Origin: an uncultured Oscillospiraceae bacterium
GTDB taxonomy: Bacteria; Bacillota; Clostridia; Oscillospirales; Acutalibacteraceae
Direction of reading: 5' to 3'
Length of the DNA stretch: 64,000 nucleotides
Assembly: GCA_900546265.1 (NCBI GenBank)
Contig: URCA01000016.1
Span: 4,110-68,109, forward strand
Within the stretch, counting starts at the first letter, position 1, and every line of letters begins with the position of its first letter. This document shows positions 52,186-61,110 of this stretch, piece by piece. Under the pieces are notes generated by a model. It was not told the DNA's origin. It searched no databases and saw only the letters and a program-made list of their open reading frames with translations. The position numbers and the translations under genes are program-made.

Positions 52186-54438
52186 ATGAAGCAGTCCATG
52201 CGCGCTCTGCGGGCGGTCACGGCCGTCCTGCTGGCCGCCGCCCTGACCGGGAGCCTGTCCGCCTGCCGCCGGGAGGAAACGCCGGCCAGTTCGCCGGAAT
52301 CCGGCGCGGCGTCCGGCCAGGAGACAAGCGGATCCGGCGATTCCACCACCGGCAGCGCCCCGGCCACCGAAATCGTCACCGACGCGAGCGGCGGCACCAT
52401 GGTGGTGACCGTGCCCGGCGGCGGGGACAAAACCAACCCCTCCGGCGGCACCAAGGCCACCAGCGGGAGCACGGCGGTGTCCGCGCCCCCGGCGCTGACC
52501 CTGTACGCCGCACCGGCCAGCCTGCCCGCCGGGCTGAAAAACACCGATTACACCTTCCAGGTCAAGGGGGGCGGCAAGGACTGGCAGAAGGTGGCGGCCT
52601 ACAACGTCAAGGTTGACCCGGAGCTGCCGGCCAACACCCGGGTGGTGGACGGCAAGGGAAACACCATCGAGCCCAAGGTGCTCAACAGTCCGCTCATCAG
52701 CTTCGATTTGTCGGGCCGGGCGGAGGTGTCCATCACCAAGAACCGGGGCACCTTCAACGCCTCCGCCGTCAAAATCTACCCCGAGTCCCTGGGCATCAAG
52801 CCCACGGTCAGCGGCAACAAGCTGACCTTCGCCATGAACGGCGCGCAGAAGCTGGCGGTGTCCCTGGACGGCACCAAGACCAACATGGCCTATATCATGG
52901 CCAACGCCCCCGTGTCCAAGCCCAAGGCGCAGAAGACCTTCCCCGCCGGGGTGACCACCCTGCCCGAGGTGGGCTTCGGCGTGTGGAACGGCACCATCCG
53001 GAACGTGTATCTGTATAAGATGGCCCTGCCGGAGGCGCTGATTACCCAGCTGAAGGACACCGACACCGTGCCCATGGACGGCAAGCCGGTACTGCTGAAA
53101 AAATACGCCGAGACCATGACCTTCGACGGCCTGGACGATTACAAGGATATGGATTACCTGTACAACGCCTCCGGCCAGTTCTCCATTTCCGCCAAGGTGA
53201 CCCTGAAGGCGGGCAGCGACGCCGCGCCCATGCAGCGGGGCATCCTGATGGAGGGGCTGTACCGCCGGTCGGACGGCACCCTGGCCTCCAACATCGGCGG
53301 CTGGGAGACCCCCTATGTGACCAAGGAAAAGCTCCCCGCCGACGGCAAGGAGCACCATGTCGCCCTGGTCAAGGACGGGCAGAAAATCACCGTGTACATC
53401 GACGGCAAGGCCTGCACCGCCCAGAACGGCAGCGACAAACGGCCCAGCGACACCCAGAGTGTGCAGATTTGGACGGTCATCGGCGCGGGCCAGATCGTCA
53501 ACGGCTATTACCCGAAAAGCGGCGAGACGGTGTATCTGGAGCCGGGCGCCGTGGTGCGGGGCAGCCTGCTGGTCTGCGGCGTCAAGAACGTGAAAATCGC
53601 CGGGCGGGGCATGGTGGACATCGGCACCGTCACCAACGACGTGATCGCCGGAGGCTTCAACTTCAACACCCAGCGGGGCGTGATCATCGCCGGATCGGAC
53701 GGCGTGACGGTGGACGGAATTACCTTCAGCAACGCCTATTCCTTCTCGGTCAGCCTGCAGGAGAGCAAAAACGTCACGCTGCATAACCTGAAAATCTTCA
53801 GCCATTACGGGGCCACCGACGGGGTGAACATCAAGGCCAGCAGCGGCGTGACCATCACCGACAGCTTCATCCGCTCCAACGACGACTGCATTTCCGTCTA
53901 TGCCTCGAGCAGCGGGGCCATCGGCAATTCCTCCGGCATCACCGCCAAGGGCTGCACCCTGCTGTCCGACTCGGCCCACGCCGTGTTCACCGGCATCCAT
54001 GCCGATCCCGGCCGGAACGAGACCATCTCCGATCTCACCTTCCAGAACATCGACGTCATCGACAGCCGGACGCCGGGGGATCCCTACTACGGGGTGCTGG
54101 GCGTCAACGCAGGGGACAATGTCACCGTCAAAAACGTGGTGTTCGACGGCGTCCGGATTTCCGGCGTGAGCAATCAGCAGCTGTTCAACGTGCGGGTGAT
54201 GATGAACGCCGCCTACAACAGCCAGCCCGGCAAGGCGGTGGAGAACGTCGTGTTCAAGAACATCGCCTACACCGGCGCGGCCCCGCTGAAATCCGGCCTG
54301 TCCGGCTACGACGGGGGCCGCCAGGTCAAGGGCGTGACCTTCGAGAACGTGGTCATCGGCGGGACGAAGCTGACCGCCGGCAACGCCTCCTCCTACCTGG
54401 CCGTCGGCTCCCAGGTCTCCGGCCTGCAATACAAATAA
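52186..54438 (+). CDS. GH28/GH49-like beta-helix lipoprotein with inserted LamG-like domain
   Basis: 750 residues, paralogue of the upstream gene and 18 bases from it. Lipobox LSAC, Ser/Gly/Thr-rich linker to about residue 100, N-terminal beta sandwich (YNVKVDPELPANTRVVDGKG, FAMNGAQKLAVSLDG). The LamG-like insertion follows (MTFDGLDDYKDM, FSISAKVTL, HHVALVKDGQKITVYIDGK). The beta-helix comes last (TVYLEPGAVVRGSLLVCGVKNVKIAGRG, GATDGVNIKASSGVTITDS, RSNDDCISVYASS, HAVFTGIHADPG). AGAAAGGATG lies before ATG 52186. Lipid anchoring rather than a membrane helix separates it from its partner. The two are probably complementary hydrolases or lyases on the same glycan. Confidence 0.83.
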   Translation: MKQSMRALRAVTAVLLAAALTGSLSACRREETPASSPESGAASGQETSGSGDSTTGSAPATEIVTDASGGTMVVTVPGGGDKTNPSGGTKATSGSTAVSAPPALTLYAAPASLPAGLKNTDYTFQVKGGGKDWQKVAAYNVKVDPELPANTRVVDGKGNTIEPKVLNSPLISFDLSGRAEVSITKNRGTFNASAVKIYPESLGIKPTVSGNKLTFAMNGAQKLAVSLDGTKTNMAYIMANAPVSKPKAQKTFPAGVTTLPEVGFGVWNGTIRNVYLYKMALPEALITQLKDTDTVPMDGKPVLLKKYAETMTFDGLDDYKDMDYLYNASGQFSISAKVTLKAGSDAAPMQRGILMEGLYRRSDGTLASNIGGWETPYVTKEKLPADGKEHHVALVKDGQKITVYIDGKACTAQNGSDKRPSDTQSVQIWTVIGAGQIVNGYYPKSGETVYLEPGAVVRGSLLVCGVKNVKIAGRGMVDIGTVTNDVIAGGFNFNTQRGVIIAGSDGVTVDGITFSNAYSFSVSLQESKNVTLHNLKIFSHYGATDGVNIKASSGVTITDSFIRSNDDCISVYASSSGAIGNSSGITAKGCTLLSDSAHAVFTGIHADPGRNETISDLTFQNIDVIDSRTPGDPYYGVLGVNAGDNVTVKNVVFDGVRISGVSNQQLFNVRVMMNAAYNSQPGKAVENVVFKNIAYTGAAPLKSGLSGYDGGRQVKGVTFENVVIGGTKLTAGNASSYLAVGSQVSGLQYK

Positions 54439-54441
54439 GCG

Positions 54442-54477
54442 AAAAGCGCACGAGCGGAAAAGCCCGTGCGCTTTTTT
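54442..54477 (+). terminator. Terminator after the beta-helix pair
   Basis: AAAAGCGCACG pairs with CGTGCGCTTTTTT. It begins 4 bases after the stop codon. Confidence 0.88.
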
Positions 54478-54512
54478 AAGTAAATTGGCTTTTTTGACTC
54501 CATGAACAAATG

Positions 54513-54561
54513 GGGGCTGCTGCGAAAGGGGTAAAAATCCCTTTGGCAACAGCCCCTTTTT
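54513..54561. terminator. Second hairpin before the CAP-domain gene
   Basis: GGGGCTG and CAGCCCC enclose an inner AAAGGG/CCCTTT pairing and are followed by TTTTT on the plus strand. It lies just outside the stop of the leftward CAP gene. Confidence 0.6.
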
Positions 54562-54565
54562 CGCG

Positions 54566-55435
54566 TCAGCCGATGAACAGCTGCACCCAGTGGAGGGTGC
54601 CGGAGGCGCTGCGGTAGACGCCCACGCCGATGGCGGTGTACTGGGCGCTCAGGATGTTGGCCCGGTGGCCGGAGCTGTTCATCCAACCCTCCATGACCTG
54701 CTCGGCGCTGCGCTGCCCGTAGGCGATGTTCTCGCCGGCGGCGCGGTAGGAGGCGCCCTGCTCCTTCAGGGCGGTGCTGAAGGAGCTGCCATTCGGCCGG
54801 GTGTGGGAGAAGGCGCCTTCGATTTCCCGGGCCCGCACATTGGCCGCGGCGGCGGCCGCCTGGTTGACGCTCAGGCTTTTCAGGCCGGCCTTGGCCCGCT
54901 CTTGGTTGACCAGCGCCACCACCGCGTCGGCGTAGCCGGACAGGCTGCCGTCAGCCGACGGCTTGGTGGGGGCGGCGGTGGACCGGGTGGTTTTCGCCGT
55001 CGAGGTGGTGGGCCGCCTGGTGGTGGAGGCGGGGGCGGAGGGCTTGGCGGCGGGGGACTGGGTGCGGCTCGGGCTGGTCGCGGGCCGGGAGGCCGCCGTC
55101 GTGGAGGAGCGGGAGGCGGAGGCTTCCGGCTGCCGCTCCGGTGCCCGGCTGGCGGGGGAGGCGCTGCTCTTGGCGCTGGAGGACGCATCCGGTGCGGCCT
55201 GAGTGCGCGGGGCGGCCTGTCCGGCCTCCTCCTGCGGGACGGCGCTCTCCTCGGGCGGGAGGCTTTCCGTCTCGCCGCCCGTCTCCTCCGTCTGGGAGGC
55301 GGCGGAACCCGCGGCCTGGCTTTCTGCTATGGAGGAGGCGGCTTCCTTGGCCGGGCCGGCGCAGCCCGCCAGGGTTATCGACAGGGCCGCCAGCACGGCG
55401 GTCAAAGCAAACATCGACATATTCTTGTTTTTCAT
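54566..55435 (-). CDS. CAP-domain (SCP-like) lipoprotein
   Basis: 289 residues. Lipobox LAGC, then a long Ser/Thr/Pro/Ala-rich linker to about residue 165. The CAP domain (about 170-289) has VVALVNQERAKAGLKSL, AREIEGAFSHTRPNGSSF, AAGENIAYG, VMEGWMNSSGHRANIL and AIGVGVYRS, with the His, Glu and His residues of the CAP cavity. Related to the YkwD/SafA-associated proteins of spore-formers. ATG 55435 is preferred over 55444, whose ribosome binding site would be too close. Role in envelope or spore coat is possible; no partner gene is adjacent. Confidence 0.9.
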   Translation of the reverse strand: MKNKNMSMFALTAVLAALSITLAGCAGPAKEAASSIAESQAAGSAASQTEETGGETESLPPEESAVPQEEAGQAAPRTQAAPDASSSAKSSASPASRAPERQPEASASRSSTTAASRPATSPSRTQSPAAKPSAPASTTRRPTTSTAKTTRSTAAPTKPSADGSLSGYADAVVALVNQERAKAGLKSLSVNQAAAAAANVRAREIEGAFSHTRPNGSSFSTALKEQGASYRAAGENIAYGQRSAEQVMEGWMNSSGHRANILSAQYTAIGVGVYRSASGTLHWVQLFIG

Positions 55436-55650
55436 CCGAATCATCCTTCCCGGCCGCCAAGGGGCGGCTCGTCGTGTGATTGTGGCTGCCATAAGCTGGA
55501 TGAAATGCAGCTTTGTGACAACCTCATGGTACCATGACCCGGACGAAAAAGGAACCGGTAAATCCCGGAAAAAGAGCGAAACCCCGCGGTTTTCCTCGGT
55601 TTTTATAGGAGTGTGTCGATGGATTTCACAATCTGTTCATGGATTTTTTC
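55436..55650. other. Intergenic region without a supported gene
   Basis: The only salient signal is a 14-bp perfect palindrome, TCATGGTACCATGA, at 55524-55537, about 90 bases upstream of the CAP gene. No promoter pair for that gene was convincing. Confidence 0.5.
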
Positions 55651-55701
55651 TTGACAAATGCAAAAGATTCCATTAGAATATCAAATAGTTTGAACTTCAA
55701 A
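55651..55701 (+). promoter_or_regulatory. marR promoter with FabT-like operator
   Basis: TTGACA at 55651-55656 and TAGAAT at 55674-55679 are 17 bases apart. TTTGA-act-TCAAA at 55689-55701, at or just after the predicted start, matches the FabT-type box (TTTGAnnnTCAAA). This suggests autoregulation. Confidence 0.75.
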
Positions 55702-55746
55702 TAGATAGGCTGTCAAAGCAATTCCGGTGAGAGGGGCAAGGGAACG

Positions 55747-56205
55747 ATGGAAGGCTTCAGCGGCGCACTGGACGACATACTGGTCAGTATCTACCGCAAT
55801 GTCCTGCGGCTGGAAAAGCAGATGCTCAAGCGCAGCCGGCAAACCACCCTGTCGGTCAGCGAGGTGCACCTCATCCTCTGCTTGGGGGATGCCAAGGGCG
55901 ATGGCTGCACGGTCACCGAGCTGGCCCGCTCCTTAGGCATCACGGTATCCTCGGCCACCATCGCGGTCAGCAAGCTGATTCAAAAGGGCTTTGTGCGCAA
56001 GGTGCGCAGCCAGAAGGACAGCCGCATCGTGCGGGTGTACCTGACCGAGACGGGCAAGGGTGTGGACACCTACAACCGCATCTGCCGCCGGCAGCTGGTG
56101 GATGAAATCAGCCGGGGCCTGTCGGACGAGGAGAAGAAATACGTCCTGCTGGTCATCCGGCGGCTTAACGAGTATTTCGCCAAAACCATCGGCGACGAGT
56201 TATAA
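55747..56205 (+). CDS. MarR-family regulator, FabT-like
   Basis: 152 residues with the winged-helix core CTVTELARSLGITVSSATIAVSKLIQKGFVRKVRSQKDSRIVRVYLTE. The RSQKDSRIV wing and the preceding TTFGxSEVHL-like TTLSVSEVHLIL stretch resemble FabT regulators of fatty-acid synthesis, and the operator box at its promoter supports this. GTGAGAGGGGC before ATG 55747 is a moderate ribosome site. No fab genes follow, so its targets must be elsewhere. The TAA stop codon coincides with the first three bases of the MITE-like element at 56203. Confidence 0.88.
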   Translation: MEGFSGALDDILVSIYRNVLRLEKQMLKRSRQTTLSVSEVHLILCLGDAKGDGCTVTELARSLGITVSSATIAVSKLIQKGFVRKVRSQKDSRIVRVYLTETGKGVDTYNRICRRQLVDEISRGLSDEEKKYVLLVIRRLNEYFAKTIGDEL

Positions 56206-56474
56206 GGTGAGGGGGAGCGAACAACCTCCGATTTTTGGGAGAGCGAGCGCCCACAGCGGCGTTGGCCTCTCTTGCCATGCGACAGCATGGCGCGATCGGC
56301 CGCCTTGCTGTGAACCCCCGCTCATTCCCAAAAATTCTTTGACCTCAGCCTGCGTATTTTGTCATTCGGCAAGGCAGAGGACGACGGTGGGCTGGCGCCC
56401 ACCTAGGACGATAACGCGGCGGAATGGCAAAATACACCGGCTGAGGCGGGGTGGATTCGCTCCCCCTCACCTTA
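56203..56474. mobile_element. MITE-like structured element, 272 bp
   Basis: The ends are perfect 19-bp inverted repeats starting TAAGGTGAGGG and ending in the complement. If TA is the target duplication, the true terminal repeat is 17 bp, as in Tc1/mariner (IS630)-type miniature elements. Internally several further arms pair: GATTTTTGGGA-like with TCCCAAAAAT; CCTCAGCC and GTATTTTG with CAAAATAC and GGCTGAGG; GCCATGC/GCATGGC; and GGTGGGC/GCCCACC. The transcript would fold into a branched RNA. It contains no gene. Confidence 0.6.
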
Positions 56475-56493
56475 CGGAAAGGCGGGGACAATC

Positions 56494-58026
56494 ATGTTTT
56501 CCATCGGTAAAAAAGCGCGGCCGAAGCCGCAGCCCAAGGCGCCGCCCAAGCCGCCGGTGCCGATTTCCGGCGTGCTGCTGGACGACCTGGTCTATCTGCG
56601 GGCCCAGTTCGGGGTCAGCGCGGATTTGACCGTGCGGCGGCTGACGGTCTGCGGGAGGGAGACGGCGATCGTCACCATCGAGGGGATGGTAGACCGCCAC
56701 ATGATGGCCAACGCGGTCATCCTGCCCATGACCGAAATGACGGGAAGCTACACGCCCGAAGCGCTCATCGCCCGCATCCGGGACGAGGTGCTGGGCTTCA
56801 CCGACATGCTCCAGGTCACCACCATGGACGAGCTGATGAACCTGGTGGCCTCCGGCTTCGGGGCCATATTGGTGGACGGGGTGCCCTTCGCGGTGCTGGG
56901 CGGCCTGCAGAATTTCATGATCCGCTCGGTGTCCGAGCCGTCGTCCGAGGTGACCATGCGGGGCTCCCGGGAGGGGTTCACCGAGGCCATAAGGGTCAAT
57001 ATTTCCATGATCCGCCGCCGGCTGAAAACGCCGGAGCTGGTGTTCGACATGATGGAGGCGGGCAAGACCAGCCACACGGCGGTATGCCTGTGCTACATGA
57101 AAAGCCGGGTGTCGGAGGAGCTGCTGGCCCATGTGAAGGAAAAAATCGAGTCCCTGCCGCTGGACGCGGTGCTCGAATCGGGATACATCCAACCGTTTCT
57201 GGAAAGCCCGCCCCGGGGGCTGTTCAGCGGGGTGAACACCACCGAACGGCCGGACACGCTGTGCGGCAAGATCCTGGAGGGGCGCATCGGGGTGCTGGTG
57301 GACGGCACCCCCTTCGTGCTGGTCATCCCCTATCTGTTCGTGGAGAATTTCCAATCCATGGACGATTACGCCCTCAACCCGTATTACGCCAGCTTTCTGC
57401 GGATCATCAAATACGCGGCGTTTTTCGTTTCCCTGTTCCTGCCGGGGTTATATGTGGCGGTGGGCACCTACCACCCGGAAATGCTGCCGCCCACCCTGCT
57501 GATGACCTTTCTCAAGGCGGATCACGCCACCCCCTTCCCCCTGACGGTGGAGGCGCTGCTCATCCATTTCCTGTTTGAAATCATGCGGGAGGCAGGGCTG
57601 CGCTTTCCCAAGGCGGTGGGCCACGCGGTCAGCATCGTGGGGGCGCTGGTCATTGGGGAATCGGCGGTGCGGGCGGGGCTTATCGGCGCGCCGATGGTCA
57701 TCATCGTGGCGCTGACCGCCCTATGCTCCTTCGTGCTGCCCAGCCTGTACGGGCCGATCGCCATTCTGCGGTTCGCTTTCATCATCCTGGGCGGCTCTCT
57801 GGGGCTGTACGGGGTGATGCTGGGGGCCTGTCTGCTGCTGGTGAGCATCGCGGCGATGAACATCCAGAGCATCCCGTTCCTTGCGCCCATCTCGCCCTTC
57901 AGCATCAAGGCCATGCGGGATGTGTTCGTCCGCGACACCTGGACCAGGCTGTGGAAGGGCACCTTCACGGTGCAGGGGCTGCCCGGCTCCAAGATCGGGA
58001 AGGACAAGGGGGAAACGGACAAGTAG
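56494..58026 (+). CDS. Spore germination receptor subunit A, GerA family
   Basis: 510 residues. Short proline/lysine-rich N-terminal tail (KPQPKAPPKPPVP), a cytoplasmic domain of about 290 residues (GVLLDDLVYLRAQFG, ILEGRIGVLVDGTPFVLVIPYLFVENFQS), then five or six membrane segments (HPEMLPPTLLMTFLKAD, LRFPKAVGHAVSIVGALVIGESAVRAGLIG). All are family hallmarks. GAAAGGCGGGG precedes ATG 56494. First gene of an A-B-C germinant receptor operon in the spore inner membrane. The N-terminal tail is shorter than in Bacillus GerAA. Confidence 0.94.
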   Translation: MFSIGKKARPKPQPKAPPKPPVPISGVLLDDLVYLRAQFGVSADLTVRRLTVCGRETAIVTIEGMVDRHMMANAVILPMTEMTGSYTPEALIARIRDEVLGFTDMLQVTTMDELMNLVASGFGAILVDGVPFAVLGGLQNFMIRSVSEPSSEVTMRGSREGFTEAIRVNISMIRRRLKTPELVFDMMEAGKTSHTAVCLCYMKSRVSEELLAHVKEKIESLPLDAVLESGYIQPFLESPPRGLFSGVNTTERPDTLCGKILEGRIGVLVDGTPFVLVIPYLFVENFQSMDDYALNPYYASFLRIIKYAAFFVSLFLPGLYVAVGTYHPEMLPPTLLMTFLKADHATPFPLTVEALLIHFLFEIMREAGLRFPKAVGHAVSIVGALVIGESAVRAGLIGAPMVIIVALTALCSFVLPSLYGPIAILRFAFIILGGSLGLYGVMLGACLLLVSIAAMNIQSIPFLAPISPFSIKAMRDVFVRDTWTRLWKGTFTVQGLPGSKIGKDKGETDK

Positions 58027-58067
58027 ACCGCCCCGCATTACTTGGAAAGAAGGACGATGAACAGCTT

Positions 58068-59183
58068 ATGAACAATCAGCAGCAAATCAGCGCGGGGCAG
58101 TTGGTGGCTATCCTGCTGACCAGCCGCCTGGCGGTGGCCATGACCTTCGCCCCCACCGTCCACCAGCTCTCCCATGGGACGGATTTTCTCCTGTCCATCC
58201 TGCTCCAAGCGCTGCTGCTGGCTCTGCTGCTGCTGCCGACCTGGTGGTTCGCGCGCCGGTCGGAGGGCATCAGCACCCTGGATTACGCCGTGGCGGTGAT
58301 GGGTAAGGGCGGCGGGGTGGTGGCGGTGTTTTACGGCCTCGCCTGCCTGTACATCCAGGCGGCGGATCTCATCCGGTTCAGCCGGTTCGCCTCGAGCACC
58401 CTCTCCCCCGGCATGTCCCGAGAGATGCTGTGCATTGTGCTGATGGTGACGGCAGGCATCGCGGCCTTCTACGGCATCCAGGCCATCGCCCGCTCGGCGG
58501 CCATCATCGCGGTGTTTGTGGTGGCCACCATCCTGCTGGCCGCCCTGGCCCTCCTGCCCCGCATGGAGCTTATCAATTTCCCGCCCCTGCTGTATGACGG
58601 AGGCTCCCCCGTGCTGGCGGGAGCGCTCGAGGAGCTGCCCCGCAGCATGGAGCTGGCGGTGCTCGGGCTGCTGATCCCTTATGTAAAGGGCAGCCTGATA
58701 AAGGGCAGCCTGTGGTGGATCGGTATTTTCACGGCGGTGGCGCTGGTCATCCAAGCCACAGTGGTGGGGGTGCTGGGCGATTTCGGCGCCATGGAGCTGT
58801 TCCCCTATTACACGGTGCTGACCACCGTGCAGGTCAGCGTGATACAGCGGCTGGACATTGTGGCCACCGCCATCTGGGTGGGCGCGCTGTTTTTGAAAAT
58901 GGCCTTTTTCGGCATGCTGTTCACCGATTGCTTCCAGCGGGTAACGGGGCAGAAATGGCGGATGCTCATCGCGGCGACGGGGGCTGTGATCACTCTGGCG
59001 GCCGGGCTGCTGCTCGGCGACGCCGCGCCGCTCCAGGCCGAGCAGCGGATTATCTGGTACGCCTCTGCCGTGCTGCTGGGCGTGTGCGCGGTGGGGATCC
59101 CGGCGGCGCTGGCCCTGTGGGATCTCTGGCGGCATAAAACCATGCGGAAAAAGCTGGGGCCGCAGCAAGAGGAAGGCGCGTAA
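58068..59183 (+). CDS. Spore germination receptor subunit B, GerB/GerKB family
   Basis: 371 residues with ten membrane segments, of the amino acid permease-like GerB family that forms the germinant-binding unit. It starts ISAGQLVAILLTSRLAVAMTF and contains FSRFASSTLSPGM, a helix with IQAIARSAAIIAV, and the helix-8 region FPYYTVLTTVQVSVIQRLD. ATG 58068 is the only in-frame start near AGAAGG, although spacing is long (14 bases). Between the A and C subunits on one transcript. Confidence 0.92.
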   Translation: MNNQQQISAGQLVAILLTSRLAVAMTFAPTVHQLSHGTDFLLSILLQALLLALLLLPTWWFARRSEGISTLDYAVAVMGKGGGVVAVFYGLACLYIQAADLIRFSRFASSTLSPGMSREMLCIVLMVTAGIAAFYGIQAIARSAAIIAVFVVATILLAALALLPRMELINFPPLLYDGGSPVLAGALEELPRSMELAVLGLLIPYVKGSLIKGSLWWIGIFTAVALVIQATVVGVLGDFGAMELFPYYTVLTTVQVSVIQRLDIVATAIWVGALFLKMAFFGMLFTDCFQRVTGQKWRMLIAATGAVITLAAGLLLGDAAPLQAEQRIIWYASAVLLGVCAVGIPAALALWDLWRHKTMRKKLGPQQEEGA

Positions 59184-59216
59184 CCGCGAATTCACGCGAA
59201 GAAAAGGGTGAGAAAT

Positions 59217-60374
59217 ATGAAAGTTTGGGTCTTGGCGCTGGCGCTGGCTGTGGGGTTCGCCCTGCTGCCCAGCTGCCGGGAAAAATCGCTGACCAACAGC
59301 CGGGTGGTGGTGACCGCCGTGGGCATCGACGCGGGGGAAGAGGCGGACTGCCGCCTGTCCATCCAGGCCATCGAAACCCTCAAGACCTCCGGCTCTCTGA
59401 CCGAGCAGGCGGAGAACGCCACCAAGGTATATGATATCGAGGCCCCCTCAGTGGCCGGGGCCCTCCAATCCTTTGTCACCCGCACCGGCCGCAGCTCCTA
59501 TATCCTGCACAACCGGGCGGTGGTCATCGGCCTCGAGCAGGCGAAGCGCCGGCCGCTTTCCGCCCTGCTGGACTACTTCATCCGCAACCACGAGGGCCGC
59601 TCCACCGTGGATATGGCGGTTTGCCGCGGGGAGGCGGCCGAGCTGTTGGCGGTGCCCAGCGCGGGCTACACCATCCCGGCGGAGCATTTGTCCGTCCTTT
59701 TGCAGCAGGCGGGGCGGCAGGGGTTCGCCGTGCCCACCGATCTGCTGGACGTGGAGCGGAGCACCAGCGGCATGTACGACATGGTGATGCCCATCGTGCG
59801 GGTGGACAAAACGGGCGAGGAACCGGCCATGGTCATGGACGGCACGGCGGTCTTTCGCCGGGGGGAATATGCCGGGGAGCTCGATGAAGAGGCCACCCGG
59901 GGGCTGCTCTTCGGACGGGGGGATCTGCAAACCTGCACCTATCCGCTGTCCCTTCCGGGAACGGCGGAGGATCCGGAGAGGCTGACCGTGGAGGTCACCT
60001 CCTCCAAAACCAAGGTGCGCATCTGGCCCGAGGGGGAGGCCGCCGTCATCCGGCTGACCATCAGCTGCAAAGCCACGGTGCTGGAGGAATACCGCGCGGC
60101 AGGCCTGGAATCCAGCGATTTGAAGGCGGTGGCCGGCGCGCTGCAGGAAGCCATCCTCCAGGACGTGCGCAGCGCGCTGGACAAGACCATCGGGGACTGG
60201 GGCTGCGATGTATACGGCTTTTCCCGGATGGTGAAAAAGAAGGCGCCCGAGCTGGTGCGGGGCCGGGAGGACGAATGGCCCGCCCGGCTGCGGGACTGCC
60301 GCTTCGAGGTCGAGGTGAAGGCGGACGCGGCTAAGGCCGGTGGGGTGGCCGGCGGTGGTATCATGCAGAAATAA
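59217..60374 (+). CDS. Spore germination receptor subunit C, Ger(x)C lipoprotein
   Basis: 385 residues. Lipobox LLPSC, then the family opening REKSLTNSRVVVTAVGIDAGEEADCRLSIQ, the middle region with SYILHNRAVVIGLEQAKR and LDYFIRNHEGRSTVDMAV, and the C-terminal domain with WGCDVYGFSRMVKKKAPEL. ATG 59217 is chosen over GTG 59208 because AAAAGGGTGAG is correctly spaced only for the former. It completes the germinant receptor and is expected on the outer face of the spore inner membrane. A perfect terminator follows. Confidence 0.92.
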   Translation: MKVWVLALALAVGFALLPSCREKSLTNSRVVVTAVGIDAGEEADCRLSIQAIETLKTSGSLTEQAENATKVYDIEAPSVAGALQSFVTRTGRSSYILHNRAVVIGLEQAKRRPLSALLDYFIRNHEGRSTVDMAVCRGEAAELLAVPSAGYTIPAEHLSVLLQQAGRQGFAVPTDLLDVERSTSGMYDMVMPIVRVDKTGEEPAMVMDGTAVFRRGEYAGELDEEATRGLLFGRGDLQTCTYPLSLPGTAEDPERLTVEVTSSKTKVRIWPEGEAAVIRLTISCKATVLEEYRAAGLESSDLKAVAGALQEAILQDVRSALDKTIGDWGCDVYGFSRMVKKKAPELVRGREDEWPARLRDCRFEVEVKADAAKAGGVAGGGIMQK

Positions 60375-60377
60375 ACT

Positions 60378-60420
60378 AAGGAACACCGCGGGGAGCCGGC
60401 TCCCCGCGGTGTTCCTTTTT
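60378..60420 (+). terminator. Terminator of the germination receptor operon
   Basis: A 20-bp perfect stem runs AAGGAACACCGCGGGGAGCC to its complement with almost no loop and ends in TTTTT. It lies 3 bases after the stop. Confidence 0.9.
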
Positions 60421-60433
60421 GCGTGCAGGCGCG

Positions 60434-61081
60434 TTATTCGCCTTTGGTCAGCGCATCGTAACGCTTTTTCGATGTTCTATATGTGTCAAAATACCAATTC
60501 AAAATGGCCGTTTTTTCCCCAGGGTCAGCCGTTTCTTCCTGCATGCCCTTCAAGAGCGCCAGTACCTTATCGTGATAGAACCACTCATAGGTATGTCTGG
60601 CCTTGGCTGGGGTCATGCGCAGGGCCTTGCCGATGGCGGCAAACGACGCCTTGTCCTCCTCCCGCATCGCCACCACGCGGGCAATCGTCTTTTGGCTCAG
60701 CCTCGCTCGAAAGGGCGGCAGGGCTTCGAGAAACGCCGCCGGCAGGCCCGGCTCCCCGGCGCGGTACTCGCGCAGGATATCCGGATACATTTTTTCCAGA
60801 TAGGCGCAGACATAGGGAGTCGATTGGTAGCATTCGTAGGCGTCCCGAAAAACCTTTTTCATTTGTGAAGTATTTTCACACATTTGCTCGGCCGCTATCT
60901 GTCTGATATACAGGTTTTTCTGTTTCACCTTCATTTGGTTGTATTTCTGCGCCACCCTGGACGGCGAGAGCCCCAGCTCCTTGGCAATGGCCGTAAAGGC
61001 GAGGCCCTGCTGATCGCGCAGCAGCAGAATGGTATAGCCGCGTTCATCCCGCTTAAGCAGACTGTATGGGTATTTGTCCAT
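60434..61081 (-). CDS. Helix-turn-helix protein of unknown function
   Basis: 215 residues. Two HTH-like stretches are visible: RDQQGLAFTAIAKELGLSPSRVAQKYNQMK at about residues 22-52, similar to sigma-70 region 4 or LuxR helices, and REEDKASFAAIGKALRMTPAKARHTYEWFYHDKV near 138-170. Two HTH units in one small protein suggest a DNA-binding regulator, but I do not recognise the family. GGAAAGGAAAA precedes ATG 61081. Divergent from an XRE regulator, with a shared operator-like inverted repeat between them. Confidence 0.65.
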   Translation of the reverse strand: MDKYPYSLLKRDERGYTILLLRDQQGLAFTAIAKELGLSPSRVAQKYNQMKVKQKNLYIRQIAAEQMCENTSQMKKVFRDAYECYQSTPYVCAYLEKMYPDILREYRAGEPGLPAAFLEALPPFRARLSQKTIARVVAMREEDKASFAAIGKALRMTPAKARHTYEWFYHDKVLALLKGMQEETADPGEKTAILNWYFDTYRTSKKRYDALTKGE

Positions 61082-61110
61082 AAGAATTTTCCTTTCCCTT
61101 CACATACAAA

